In this document: positions 18,739-26,780 of the stretch, in pieces
How the letters are laid out: every line of letters begins with the position of its first letter
How positions within the stretch are numbered: the first letter of the stretch is position 1
From: Emticicia sp. CRIBPO
Lineage (GTDB): Bacteria > Bacteroidota > Bacteroidia > Cytophagales > Spirosomataceae
Assembly: GCF_009905725.1 (NCBI RefSeq)
Contig: NZ_JAAAKV010000018.1
Coordinates: 1-64,000 of the forward strand
DNA length: 64,000 bases
Direction of reading: 5' to 3'
Translations under genes and position numbers: made by a program
The notes under the pieces: generated by a model
Database searches by the model: none
The model's input: the letters and a program-made list of their open reading frames with translations, nothing else
Told to the model about the DNA's origin: nothing

Positions 18739-21700
18739 ATGAAAAAAACACTTACACTTCTCTTTTTCCTTTCTTTTTTTATTCAGGCCAAGGCACAGGA
18801 TGTGATAGTCTGGCCGAAGAACAACACAATTTTTCAGAGAAATTCTTCTCAACAGGCTTCTTTTAAGGTTTTCTTCAGGCTAAATACAGGAGCTACCCTT
18901 ATTGAATATAATTATCAGAAGAAGAAGCTTTTGTCAGATGGTTCGCTTACAGACGATGGTTCTCCAAGCGGTTGGAGTGGCGTCAGTCCCACAGGAAACG
19001 GAATGAATAATTATAACATCAGTCTGAACCTTATTGCAGGTTATTTTGAGGTTAAGTTCCGTATTAATTCAGACAATAACAGGATAATTACAACGAATTT
19101 GGGGGTAGGGGATGTTTTTGTCATTGCCGGTCAATCCAATGCCGGAGGATATGGTAATTACGACGATGTTCCGAAAAGAAACGATATGGTATTTTGTATG
19201 AACCCGTTGGGCTTCTCGTCAGATCAGGTTTTGCATAAAAAACAACATCAGAATTTTTCGATTGTGACCTTGAACTCTATCGGGGCAAACATAAACAATT
19301 CTAATAATCAGTCCTTTGCACCTAATGGTAAAGGTAAATACTACTGGCATATTCTGGGAGATAAACTGACCAGGGACGTCAATTCAGGTTATTATAGAAA
19401 AGATGTTCCGGTACTTTTTTTTAATGCTGCCGTAGAAGACTCAAATATTGACAATTGGCACAGTGCTGGGAAAAGAACCTTTGATTGTGATTCTACCGGT
19501 ATCATTTATCCTTCCACCGCAGATATATACCCTGCAGTAACATATTACTTAAAGCCACTGGGCTTCAGAGCTGTGTTATGGCATCAGGGGGAAGCTGACG
19601 CTGTAATGGGAGATAGAAATCCACAACATGCTACTCCGGATTACTCTACTATGAAGAGCTTTTATCAGTATCGAATGGAAGCCCTGATTTCAAATATCAG
19701 GGGTAATTTTGGTAATAGCCTGACATGGATGGTTTCAAAAGCTTCCCGTCATGATTATAGTCTTGGCAATTGCAGAAAAGGAGTAGCCCCCAACAACACT
19801 TCCCAGGCAATTATAGATGCACAGACGGCTGTTGTAAATAATTCCAGTGTTTTTTCAGGACCATCTACTGATGACATAACTCTTTTGGACAGAGGAGGTG
19901 ATGTACACTTTCGAACCACGAACATGTTAAATGTTGTTGCAGACAGATGGTTTCAGAAAATGGATTTAAGTTTTATGAATGCCAGTCAGAGTAGCCTTGT
20001 TTTAAGTGAAAATCCAATATCCCCACTTCTTACTACCAATACGGTAACAGTTCCTGTAGGAAATGTAAATGGATACAATGACATAAGCCACAAGCTTTTC
20101 AAAAAGTCAGGAAACACTTTCGCGAACACCTATATATCTCCTTCCTATTCCGGGGGACAGGCTTCTTTTAACATTTCCGGACAATCAGGCGAATTCTATA
20201 TACAATTTCAGAGAATCAGGGCAGGAAATGCCTATTCCGATGTTTCAACGGCAAATTTTTATTTGGGGACAGGCGGGTGTAGTGTTGGTGCACCAACAAA
20301 CGTTCAGGCCACTCCGCCTTCTGTTCCATCAGGAACAGGTTCTTCTCTTAGTGCTTCCTGTACTTCGGGTGGCGTCAGATGGTATAACGTGAGCTCAGGA
20401 GGAAGTTCGTTGAGTTCCGTCAGTCCGTGGTCTACCCCTTCTCTTACTGCTCCAACCACCTATTATGCAGCTTGTAATAATGGTACTTGTGAGAGCAGCA
20501 GGGTTCAGGTCACTGTAAATATAGATACACAAGGAAGCTGCGGAACCGCCATAACATCCGGTAGCAATTATAAAATCCGTCTCAATGCCACCAATCAGGC
20601 AGTCCGGTTTAACAGCAGTAATAAACTTGAGCAAAGTACGACCGATAATAACAATATTTATCGTCTTGATGAGGTGATCCTCAATTCCGGTATTTATAAA
20701 GTAACGAACATTGCCACTAACCAGGTGATGGAAGTTCAGAATGGTTCTCAAAGCCAGGGGGCTTATATTGTTTCGTCGGGGTCTTATAATAATGAAAGTT
20801 ACAAAAGATTCAGATTCCAGCTGGACGGTAACAGTTTCAGGATCATCCCAATGAGTGTGGATGGCTGGAACTGGGGTCTTAATATGGAAACATATACAGG
20901 ATCAGGAGAATACGGGTTGATCAGGCAATATGGATATGGCAGTCCGGTAGGTGACTATGCTCTTTTTAAAGTTTGTCCTACCAGCACTGACCCTCCCTGT
21001 AGCGTCAATTCTCCTTCTGTTTCGCCTTCGAGTGTCACCATAAATGCTGCCAGCGGAAGCGGGTCATTCAGCGGAACCTGTGCATCGGGTAGTACCATCA
21101 GATGGTATAACGTGGCTTCGGGTGGTACTTCCCTGAGTTCTTTAAGTTCCTGGACTACGCCGGTGGTTTCAAGTAGCACAACTTATTATGCTGCCTGTAA
21201 TAATGGCACTTGTGAAAGCTCCAGAGTATCGGTTCAGGTTATCATAAATTCTCCTTCTGGGACCTGTTCCGCTTCGACGTCAATAACCTCCGGTGGTTTG
21301 TACCATATCAATGTAAAAGACCAGTCAGGGTTTATCGGAAAAGAGAGCAGCGGGAAATATAAACAAGGGGTATCTGCAGCTACTTTCAAAATAGAACTTG
21401 CAGAAACCGTAGATGACATAAAATACTATAAAATCACTAATAATAATGAAAATACCGGTGTTCAGGTGATGGGAGGCAGCGACCCTCTGGCCAACGGAGC
21501 GAATATGATCCAGGGGACTTACAACAGTCAGGAATATCAGAAGTTTGCGTTCGTTTACAATAATGCAGGGTTCTTCAAGATTGTTCCCAAGCACACCTCA
21601 ACATGGTCATGGGGTTTGCAAATGGAAACTTATACAGGTTCAGGAGAGTATGGTCTGATCAGGCAATATGGCGTTGATAATCCTCCCGCTGCCAACCAGC

Positions 21701-22029
21701 TTTTCAGGGTCTGTTACCTCAGTGGCGGGGCCAGGTTAAGTGCAGAAGAGGCCGTTTCATTGTCTGAATCAAATGAAGGTTTGTTTACGATCTACCCTAA
21801 TCCGGTTACGACTACGCTAACCCTTGTGTTTTATGCCAAGAAGGAAGCGAAAGCGGATTTTCTTATCTATGATATGTCAGGCAGGATGGTTAAAAGTGTT
21901 TCAAAGATATCAGGTTTGGGTAAACAGGAAATCAAAATTGATGTGGAAACGCTGAACGACGGCAAATACCTCATCAAATCCGTGGTTGATGAAAAGACCT
22001 TTGTGAAGCAATTTGTGAAACAGAATTAG
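18739..22029 (+). CDS. Secreted SGNH-type esterase (SASA/CE-like) with duplicated modules and T9SS sorting domain
   Basis: A 1096-residue exported enzyme. A signal peptide ends near residue 20 (IQAKAQ). The catalytic domain (about 120-410) has the nucleophile block GQSNA near 131-135 and block V WHQGEAD near 281-287; GGDVHFR near 385 may supply the catalytic histidine. This matches sialate O-acetylesterase-like carbohydrate esterases, suggesting removal of acetyl groups from glycans. After it come two copies of a two-part module: a Cys-rich Ig-like segment (CTSGGVRWYN and CASGSTIRWYN, each ending YYAACNNGTCESSRV) and a ricin-like segment (WNWGLNMETYTGSGEYGLIRQY and WSWGLQMETYTGSGEY). The C-terminus (FTIYPNPVTTTLTL to FVKQFVKQN) is a type A T9SS sorting domain. 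Lone transcription unit. Confidence 0.88.
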   Translation: MKKTLTLLFFLSFFIQAKAQDVIVWPKNNTIFQRNSSQQASFKVFFRLNTGATLIEYNYQKKKLLSDGSLTDDGSPSGWSGVSPTGNGMNNYNISLNLIAGYFEVKFRINSDNNRIITTNLGVGDVFVIAGQSNAGGYGNYDDVPKRNDMVFCMNPLGFSSDQVLHKKQHQNFSIVTLNSIGANINNSNNQSFAPNGKGKYYWHILGDKLTRDVNSGYYRKDVPVLFFNAAVEDSNIDNWHSAGKRTFDCDSTGIIYPSTADIYPAVTYYLKPLGFRAVLWHQGEADAVMGDRNPQHATPDYSTMKSFYQYRMEALISNIRGNFGNSLTWMVSKASRHDYSLGNCRKGVAPNNTSQAIIDAQTAVVNNSSVFSGPSTDDITLLDRGGDVHFRTTNMLNVVADRWFQKMDLSFMNASQSSLVLSENPISPLLTTNTVTVPVGNVNGYNDISHKLFKKSGNTFANTYISPSYSGGQASFNISGQSGEFYIQFQRIRAGNAYSDVSTANFYLGTGGCSVGAPTNVQATPPSVPSGTGSSLSASCTSGGVRWYNVSSGGSSLSSVSPWSTPSLTAPTTYYAACNNGTCESSRVQVTVNIDTQGSCGTAITSGSNYKIRLNATNQAVRFNSSNKLEQSTTDNNNIYRLDEVILNSGIYKVTNIATNQVMEVQNGSQSQGAYIVSSGSYNNESYKRFRFQLDGNSFRIIPMSVDGWNWGLNMETYTGSGEYGLIRQYGYGSPVGDYALFKVCPTSTDPPCSVNSPSVSPSSVTINAASGSGSFSGTCASGSTIRWYNVASGGTSLSSLSSWTTPVVSSSTTYYAACNNGTCESSRVSVQVIINSPSGTCSASTSITSGGLYHINVKDQSGFIGKESSGKYKQGVSAATFKIELAETVDDIKYYKITNNNENTGVQVMGGSDPLANGANMIQGTYNSQEYQKFAFVYNNAGFFKIVPKHTSTWSWGLQMETYTGSGEYGLIRQYGVDNPPAANQLFRVCYLSGGARLSAEEAVSLSESNEGLFTIYPNPVTTTLTLVFYAKKEAKADFLIYDMSGRMVKSVSKISGLGKQEIKIDVETLNDGKYLIKSVVDEKTFVKQFVKQN

Positions 22030-22052
22030 CACTAATTACGATGTCGGTATTG

Positions 22053-22083
22053 AAAGGGCAATTTTGGAAGTTGCCCTTTCTTT
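22053..22083 (+). terminator. Terminator of the secreted esterase gene
   Basis: AAAGGGCAA pairs with TTGCCCTTT around a 9-nt loop and is followed by CTTTTA. Confidence 0.85.
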
Positions 22084-22141
22084 TACATTCAGGAGACTTT
22101 TACATCAATACCCGTATAATCTGTAAGTCCCTGAAAAAGAC

Positions 22142-22150
22142 TTATCCACA
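22142..22150 (+). promoter_or_regulatory. DnaA-box-like 9-mer
   Basis: TTATCCACA is identical to the consensus DnaA box and lies in the gap before parA-parB. A single box does not define an origin; none of dnaA, dnaN or gidA is in the window. Confidence 0.35.
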
Positions 22151-22175
22151 TTTTTAAAACTTCTCTACAATCCTG

Positions 22176-22214
22176 TTACCGCGGTAAATATGTTTTTAAA
22201 ATGTATTATCTTTG
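22176..22214 (+). promoter_or_regulatory. parAB promoter with overlapping palindrome
   Basis: The -7 element TATCTTTG (22207-22214) exactly fits TAnnTTTG; the start of transcription would lie near 22218, with a leader of about 50 nt. The perfect 12-bp palindrome TTACCGCGGTAA (22176-22187) covers the position where the -33 element should be and no TTTG is present there. The palindrome could be an autoregulatory operator. Confidence 0.5.
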
Positions 22215-22268
22215 CGTTCCGCAGGAGTGTCCGCATGGATGTGCCTGCCCTAAACAAACCAAGGAACC

Positions 22269-23108
22269 ATGGGAAAAATTGTCTCAATCGTAAATCAAAA
22301 AGGTGGAGTAGGTAAAACAACTACGGCTATCAACCTGTCTGCCTCACTGGCTATTCTGGATTATAAAGTGCTGATCATTGACACTGATCCACAGGCCAAC
22401 GCCGGTTCAGGTATTGGTATTGACAGTAAGGACATTGAGAATAATATATACACCGCCCTGATCGGACAGTCGGAACTGAAAGATTGTATCATCAAAACCA
22501 ATATTCCTAATCTCGACCTGATCTCATCACACATTGATCTGGCAGGTTTTGAGCTTGAAATTGTCAACCAGGTGGCCAGGGAATATATTTTAAAGGAATT
22601 GATAGATGGCCTGAGAGATCAGTATGATTTTATTTTCATTGACTGTTCTCCGTCCCTGGGTCTGATGGTCATCAACTCCATCGTGGCTTCTGATTCGGTT
22701 TTGATCCCTGTTCAGTGTGAGTATTTCGCCCTTGAAGGTATCGCCAAGCTTCAGAATACGATCGAGATCATCAAGAAGAGGCTGAACCCGAACCTGATCA
22801 TGGAAGGGTATGTTCTGACCATGTATGACGGAAGGACCAATCTTTCTAAAATGGTGGTGGAAGACGTAAGGAAATACTTCGGTAAGTTGTGTTTTGAGAC
22901 CATCGTGCCGCGTAACATCAAACTGGCCGAAGCCCCGAGTTACGGTGTGCCTGCCCTGCTGATGTTCTCAGGAGAAAAAGAAGGCGAATTCGATATCAGG
23001 TTCCTGGAAAACAAAGGAGCTCTGAGTTATATCGACCTGGCCAAAGAGATGTTGAAAAGAAATAATTTGGAAGAGATAAAAAACAATCAGGAGAATGTTA
23101 CCAAATAG
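22269..23108 (+). CDS. parA: Chromosome partitioning ATPase ParA/Soj
   Basis: ATPase that drives segregation of the origin region together with ParB. The 279-residue protein has the deviant Walker A KGGVGKTT at residues 11-18, A' motif IIDTDPQANAGSG and Walker B FIFIDCSPSLG. It overlaps the parB start by 14 bp, indicating translational coupling. A promoter with an overlapping palindrome precedes it. About 55-60 percent of residues appear shared with the orphan ParA at 6.3 kb by eye, but this copy keeps the canonical DTDPQAN motif. Confidence 0.95.
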   Translation: MGKIVSIVNQKGGVGKTTTAINLSASLAILDYKVLIIDTDPQANAGSGIGIDSKDIENNIYTALIGQSELKDCIIKTNIPNLDLISSHIDLAGFELEIVNQVAREYILKELIDGLRDQYDFIFIDCSPSLGLMVINSIVASDSVLIPVQCEYFALEGIAKLQNTIEIIKKRLNPNLIMEGYVLTMYDGRTNLSKMVVEDVRKYFGKLCFETIVPRNIKLAEAPSYGVPALLMFSGEKEGEFDIRFLENKGALSYIDLAKEMLKRNNLEEIKNNQENVTK

Positions 23109-23964
23109 AGGAAGAGGTTTAGGCTCCTTACTGTCTGACAGCGAACTGGTTGTTAGCCAGAAAGTGGCAGCTTTTAAAGGTGTAAAAGAACTTGAACTCG
23201 ATAAAATTCAGGCAGGAGCATTTCAGCCGAGAACGGATTTTGATGAAACGGCCATTCGTGAACTGGCGGAGTCAATCAAAGTGCACGGCATCATTCAGCC
23301 CATCACCGTCAGAGAGCTGGAAAAAGATAAGTTTGAGATCATTTCAGGGGAGAGGCGTTACAGGGCGGCCCTGAAAGCCGGATTGACCAAAGTGCCTGCC
23401 TATATCAGGGATGTGGATGATCAGCGGTCGCTTGAAATGGCCCTTATCGAAAACATTCAGCGTGAAAACCTCAACCCGATTGAAATTGCATTGTCTTACC
23501 AGAGGATGATCAATGAATGTAACCTGCTGCAGGAAGAACTGGGAGGAAGAGTCGGTAAAAACAGGACTACGGTAAACAATTACCTTAGATTGCTTCAATT
23601 GCCTGCTGAAATTCAGACGGGTTTGATATTGGGACTGCTGAGTGTGGGGCAGGCGAGGCCTCTGATTACCCTTGAAGACAAACTTTTTCAGATTGAATTA
23701 TATAAGAGGATTATTGAGCAGGACCTGAGTGCCAGAAAAGTGGAACAACTGGTCAAGGAAGAAAATACTTTTGAAAGAGAGGCCTCGGCCCTGGATAGAT
23801 ACCGGGAAGACATGAGGATCGAAGAAATTACTTTAAAAGGTAAAACACTGGTGCCCATCAAGATCAATATCTCGGATATTGAGAAAGGACACGTTTCTAT
23901 TAAATTCTCCAATGATGAGCAGCTGGAGACCATTCTGAGAAAACTGGAGTCTATCAAGGCTTAA
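23095..23964 (+). CDS. parB: Chromosome partitioning protein ParB/Spo0J
   Basis: CTP-dependent DNA clamp that loads at parS sites and spreads. The 289-residue protein shows a basic N-terminus (LPNRGRGLGSLL) for ParA contact, the ParB N-terminal domain with ISGERRYRAA (CTP-binding C-motif) and ENIQRENLNPIEIA, then the helix-turn-helix around GRVGKNRTTVNNYLRLLQLP, and a C-terminal dimerisation region. It overlaps parA by 14 bp. No parS-like 16-mer centred on CACGTG was recognised close to the operon. Confidence 0.95.
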   Translation: MLPNRGRGLGSLLSDSELVVSQKVAAFKGVKELELDKIQAGAFQPRTDFDETAIRELAESIKVHGIIQPITVRELEKDKFEIISGERRYRAALKAGLTKVPAYIRDVDDQRSLEMALIENIQRENLNPIEIALSYQRMINECNLLQEELGGRVGKNRTTVNNYLRLLQLPAEIQTGLILGLLSVGQARPLITLEDKLFQIELYKRIIEQDLSARKVEQLVKEENTFEREASALDRYREDMRIEEITLKGKTLVPIKINISDIEKGHVSIKFSNDEQLETILRKLESIKA

Positions 23965-24000
23965 GTGCGGCTCTGAAAACCTAAGTTTGCCTGACAGCTT

Positions 24001-25410
24001 ATGAGTTATAAGTCTACTCTTTTATTTCTCCTGTTAATTCCCTTCGTGTCATCCGGGCAGGTGGTTCATCCCGATTCTATCCGCATGGACCTGGACAGGA
24101 GTCTGACTTATCTTGCTGAAAATCAAACACTTGAAACCATAGAGGGTAAGCAATATAAAGGAGAATGGGAGGCTTATATGAGAATGAAAGGCTTCTTTTT
24201 TTTGCTGGGCCCCCGTAATAAATACCGCGATTCCAATTGTTTTACCATGGCCGGGATCTACAACAGCCTGGCTGAGCTGTACCTGGCAGATACTTCGAAG
24301 AAGCAGATTCTGCCGATGCTGGATAAAGTATATCCCGAAATCCTGAGCTATTCTACCGGAAACCGCTTTAATTTCTGGAAAAACCTCCCCCCGAGAAGAG
24401 ACCTTCAGATGTTTAGCAAAGAGCCCGATCCCGTGCCCAAAGTGCGGAGGCCGACGACTTTCCTGCTTGAGGAACGCTTCATGAATAATGCCGCCAATGT
24501 GGAAAATGACGCTGACGATACCTCGATGGGCAACCTTGCGGTGTGGTATCATCAAAAGATTTTCGGCGGGCATGACACACTTCAACGGGCTGACCACCGT
24601 CTGTTTGACAGCTATGTCGACAAGGACAGGTATAACCGCCACTGGTACAATTATCTTTTTCACGGATTCAGGAATTCAGGAGCCTACATGACCTGGTTTG
24701 GTCAGGAGAAAGAACTGACGGAATGGAGCTTTCATAAAGTGGTGTTGCACAACATGGTCTTTTTTATGCCTTTCAGTATCTGTTACCCTCATGCCTATGA
24801 GCCGTACATTCCCTGGGGAGCAAATGACGTGGATGTGGTAGTGAACGCCAACGTACTGACCTATTTATCTAAAAGCGGGCAAGTGGGTGAAAGTGCAGGC
24901 AGTGCCCGGGCAGGTGAGCTGATCCGGAAACATGCCAGAAGGGGCCGCTGGAATCGGATGGGCATATACTATCCCAACCGCTATCATTTTCATTATGCGG
25001 TTTCGAGGGCTTTGGCCTCAGGCGACACCGCGTTGGTTTCATCGTCTCAATACCTGATCAGGCATCTGACGAAAACACAACACCCTGACGGGAGTTTTAC
25101 AAGCCGCAGGAAGGTCAATAGGCACGACAGGCTGCAATCTTCTGTTTATGCCACCCTGGCCTTGCTTTATCTGAAAGAATCGGGGCAGCAGGTGCCTGTG
25201 GACATGATCCATAAATCGATGGCGTTCATTCACAGTCACAGGAAACAACAGGGAGGGCAGACTTACTGGGAGGGCGGTGTTTTCTTTTCCGGGGGGACAG
25301 TGGTCAGAAACCTGCTTTATTTCACTTCGGATGCTTACACCACGGCTTTGGTGGCACTGGCATTTCAGAAATATGAAAGGCTTATCAAATCAGATTCCTC
25401 CAACCTCTGA
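24001..25410 (+). CDS. Secreted alpha/alpha-toroid-like protein with a DxDDTS motif
   Basis: A 469-residue exported protein of unknown function. A signal peptide (residues 1-19, ending SSGQ) is followed by a largely helical protein. Near residue 168 stands ENDADDTSMG, which resembles the DxDDT(A/S) motif of class II terpene cyclases and related toroid proteins; late in the sequence HPDGSFTSRRKVNRHD and VYATLALLYLKES look like the repeat turns of that fold. Export makes a terpene cyclase role unlikely, and a glycan- or peptide-active toroid is equally possible. It follows parB by 36 bp and may be cotranscribed. Its last 21 bp overlap the end of the convergent gene. Confidence 0.75.
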   Translation: MSYKSTLLFLLLIPFVSSGQVVHPDSIRMDLDRSLTYLAENQTLETIEGKQYKGEWEAYMRMKGFFFLLGPRNKYRDSNCFTMAGIYNSLAELYLADTSKKQILPMLDKVYPEILSYSTGNRFNFWKNLPPRRDLQMFSKEPDPVPKVRRPTTFLLEERFMNNAANVENDADDTSMGNLAVWYHQKIFGGHDTLQRADHRLFDSYVDKDRYNRHWYNYLFHGFRNSGAYMTWFGQEKELTEWSFHKVVLHNMVFFMPFSICYPHAYEPYIPWGANDVDVVVNANVLTYLSKSGQVGESAGSARAGELIRKHARRGRWNRMGIYYPNRYHFHYAVSRALASGDTALVSSSQYLIRHLTKTQHPDGSFTSRRKVNRHDRLQSSVYATLALLYLKESGQQVPVDMIHKSMAFIHSHRKQQGGQTYWEGGVFFSGGTVVRNLLYFTSDAYTTALVALAFQKYERLIKSDSSNL

Positions 25411-26397
25411 AGCAGGATCTTCAATTTTAATCATCAGGATCGTCCGGGCACTTCCGATGGCAATGGCCGTATGGTCGGACGTGAAAATGGTCTCGTAAAT
25501 ACTGAAGGCTTTATTGAGTTTTGCTCCGAATACCTGGAAGTTTCCGGATTTGTCATCCAGTACTATCTGGCCGTCGCAGGCAGAATAAATGTCATATTTC
25601 TGACCGGCAACACGCCCCCAAAGCAAGCCTGAGCCCGGAATGATCACCCTGTTACGGTTGTGGTAAATCTCGCCTTTCTTGCCGATCCAGCCTCCTGTGG
25701 CTACATAATTGTCTTTGTCGAGAAACTGAACCTCGTGGAATATGTTCTTACCGATCTTGTTTTTCTTTTTCCATTTTTCGTCATTCAGTACAAACAACTT
25801 GGTCTTGTTGGGTGTGTACATCAGGGCATAGACGCGTTCGTTGAAAGGATTGTACTTTACACACCAGACCATCTGGAACGGATTGAAATAAATACGTTTC
25901 CATGAAATTCCGCCGTCGTTTGACTCGAGTATGAAGCCGTTGGGCACTGTTTTTCCTGAATGGGCTATTTTTGATTTTCCGCCGCAAATGTAAACTTTGG
26001 AACTGTTGACGACCACCATGTTATAAAAACATGAATTTTCGTAACCTTTCACCTTAATCGTTTTCCAGGACTTATCGGTAAGGTTGTGTTTGTAAATCAC
26101 CCCTTTGTCGCCGCAGGCAATGATATTCTGCTCATCAAACCTGTCAAACTTGTAGATGTCCACTTTTTCGGAAGGGTAGTCGATAGCAGAGAGGTTGCCC
26201 TTGTTATCAATGGTTTGCAGGATGCCGTACTTGCCGCCAATCCAGTATTTTTCACCTACCTGCATGATGTCATAGTAGGAAGAATCTTTAAAAGAATTCC
26301 CCTGCTGCAATACCTCAATAGACACAGTCTGTCCATCGGTACTAAAGCAAAAAAACGTAATTAAAAGCAAAACTGCTATTTGTAGTTTTCTATTCAA
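25390..26397 (-). CDS. Secreted beta-propeller-like protein (YCF48/BNR type)
   Basis: A 335-residue exported protein. A signal peptide (residues 1-22, ending STDGQ) is followed by repeated segments in which W/Y-x-G-G or ACGDKG turns alternate with beta-strand pairs, for example KYWIGGKYGILQT, NIIACGDKGVIYK, VYICGGKSKI and NYVATGGWIGKKGE. These resemble photosystem-assembly/BNR propeller blades, and SNDGGISWKRI is a typical BNR (Asp-box) motif. Such propellers usually bind proteins or glycans; no active site is evident. Monocistronic with a good promoter, convergent with and overlapping the toroid gene by 21 bp. Confidence 0.78.
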   Translation of the reverse strand: MNRKLQIAVLLLITFFCFSTDGQTVSIEVLQQGNSFKDSSYYDIMQVGEKYWIGGKYGILQTIDNKGNLSAIDYPSEKVDIYKFDRFDEQNIIACGDKGVIYKHNLTDKSWKTIKVKGYENSCFYNMVVVNSSKVYICGGKSKIAHSGKTVPNGFILESNDGGISWKRIYFNPFQMVWCVKYNPFNERVYALMYTPNKTKLFVLNDEKWKKKNKIGKNIFHEVQFLDKDNYVATGGWIGKKGEIYHNRNRVIIPGSGLLWGRVAGQKYDIYSACDGQIVLDDKSGNFQVFGAKLNKAFSIYETIFTSDHTAIAIGSARTILMIKIEDPASEVGGI

Positions 26398-26445
26398 ACG
26401 TGGAACGGCTTTTTAGTAAGGGTTGTAAATAATCTCCTGGTTACG

Positions 26446-26476
26446 CAAAAATAAGGAGTGGGAACGACTATACAAA
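26446..26476 (-). promoter_or_regulatory. Consensus Bacteroidota promoter for the propeller gene
   Basis: On the minus strand TTTG (26476-26473) is followed after 19 bp by TATTTTTG (26453-26446), matching TTTG-N19-TAnnTTTG. Transcription would start near 26442, with a leader of about 45 nt to the ATG at 26397. The remaining intergenic DNA to 26780 is AT-rich and shows no gene. Confidence 0.65.
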
Positions 26477-26780
26477 ATCGAATATATAATCAGGGCTCAT
26501 TTTTTTTAGCCGTGGCAGGATTACGGCTTTTTTGAAACAGCGGGGCTACTTTGTCTGGAAAATATTTCAATTATGACTCCGTTTAATAACATTCTGATTT
26601 CAGGAGGAAGTTTTTTATATGAAATGAAAATAAATAGGCATTCTTTGCACCCGGTTTTATAATGCAGCCTTTTGGATTGTAGTATATTTATATAAGTTTA
26701 AAATTTAACTTTCATTCCTTTGTAAGAATTAGAATGATTTTTGCGGGGAAAAAAGTACGGGTATCAAACAGAAATTGGAA

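Noticed and set aside
22142-22150. Replication origin at the DnaA box
   Set aside because: Only one box was found, without an AT-rich unwinding element or dnaA/dnaN neighbours.
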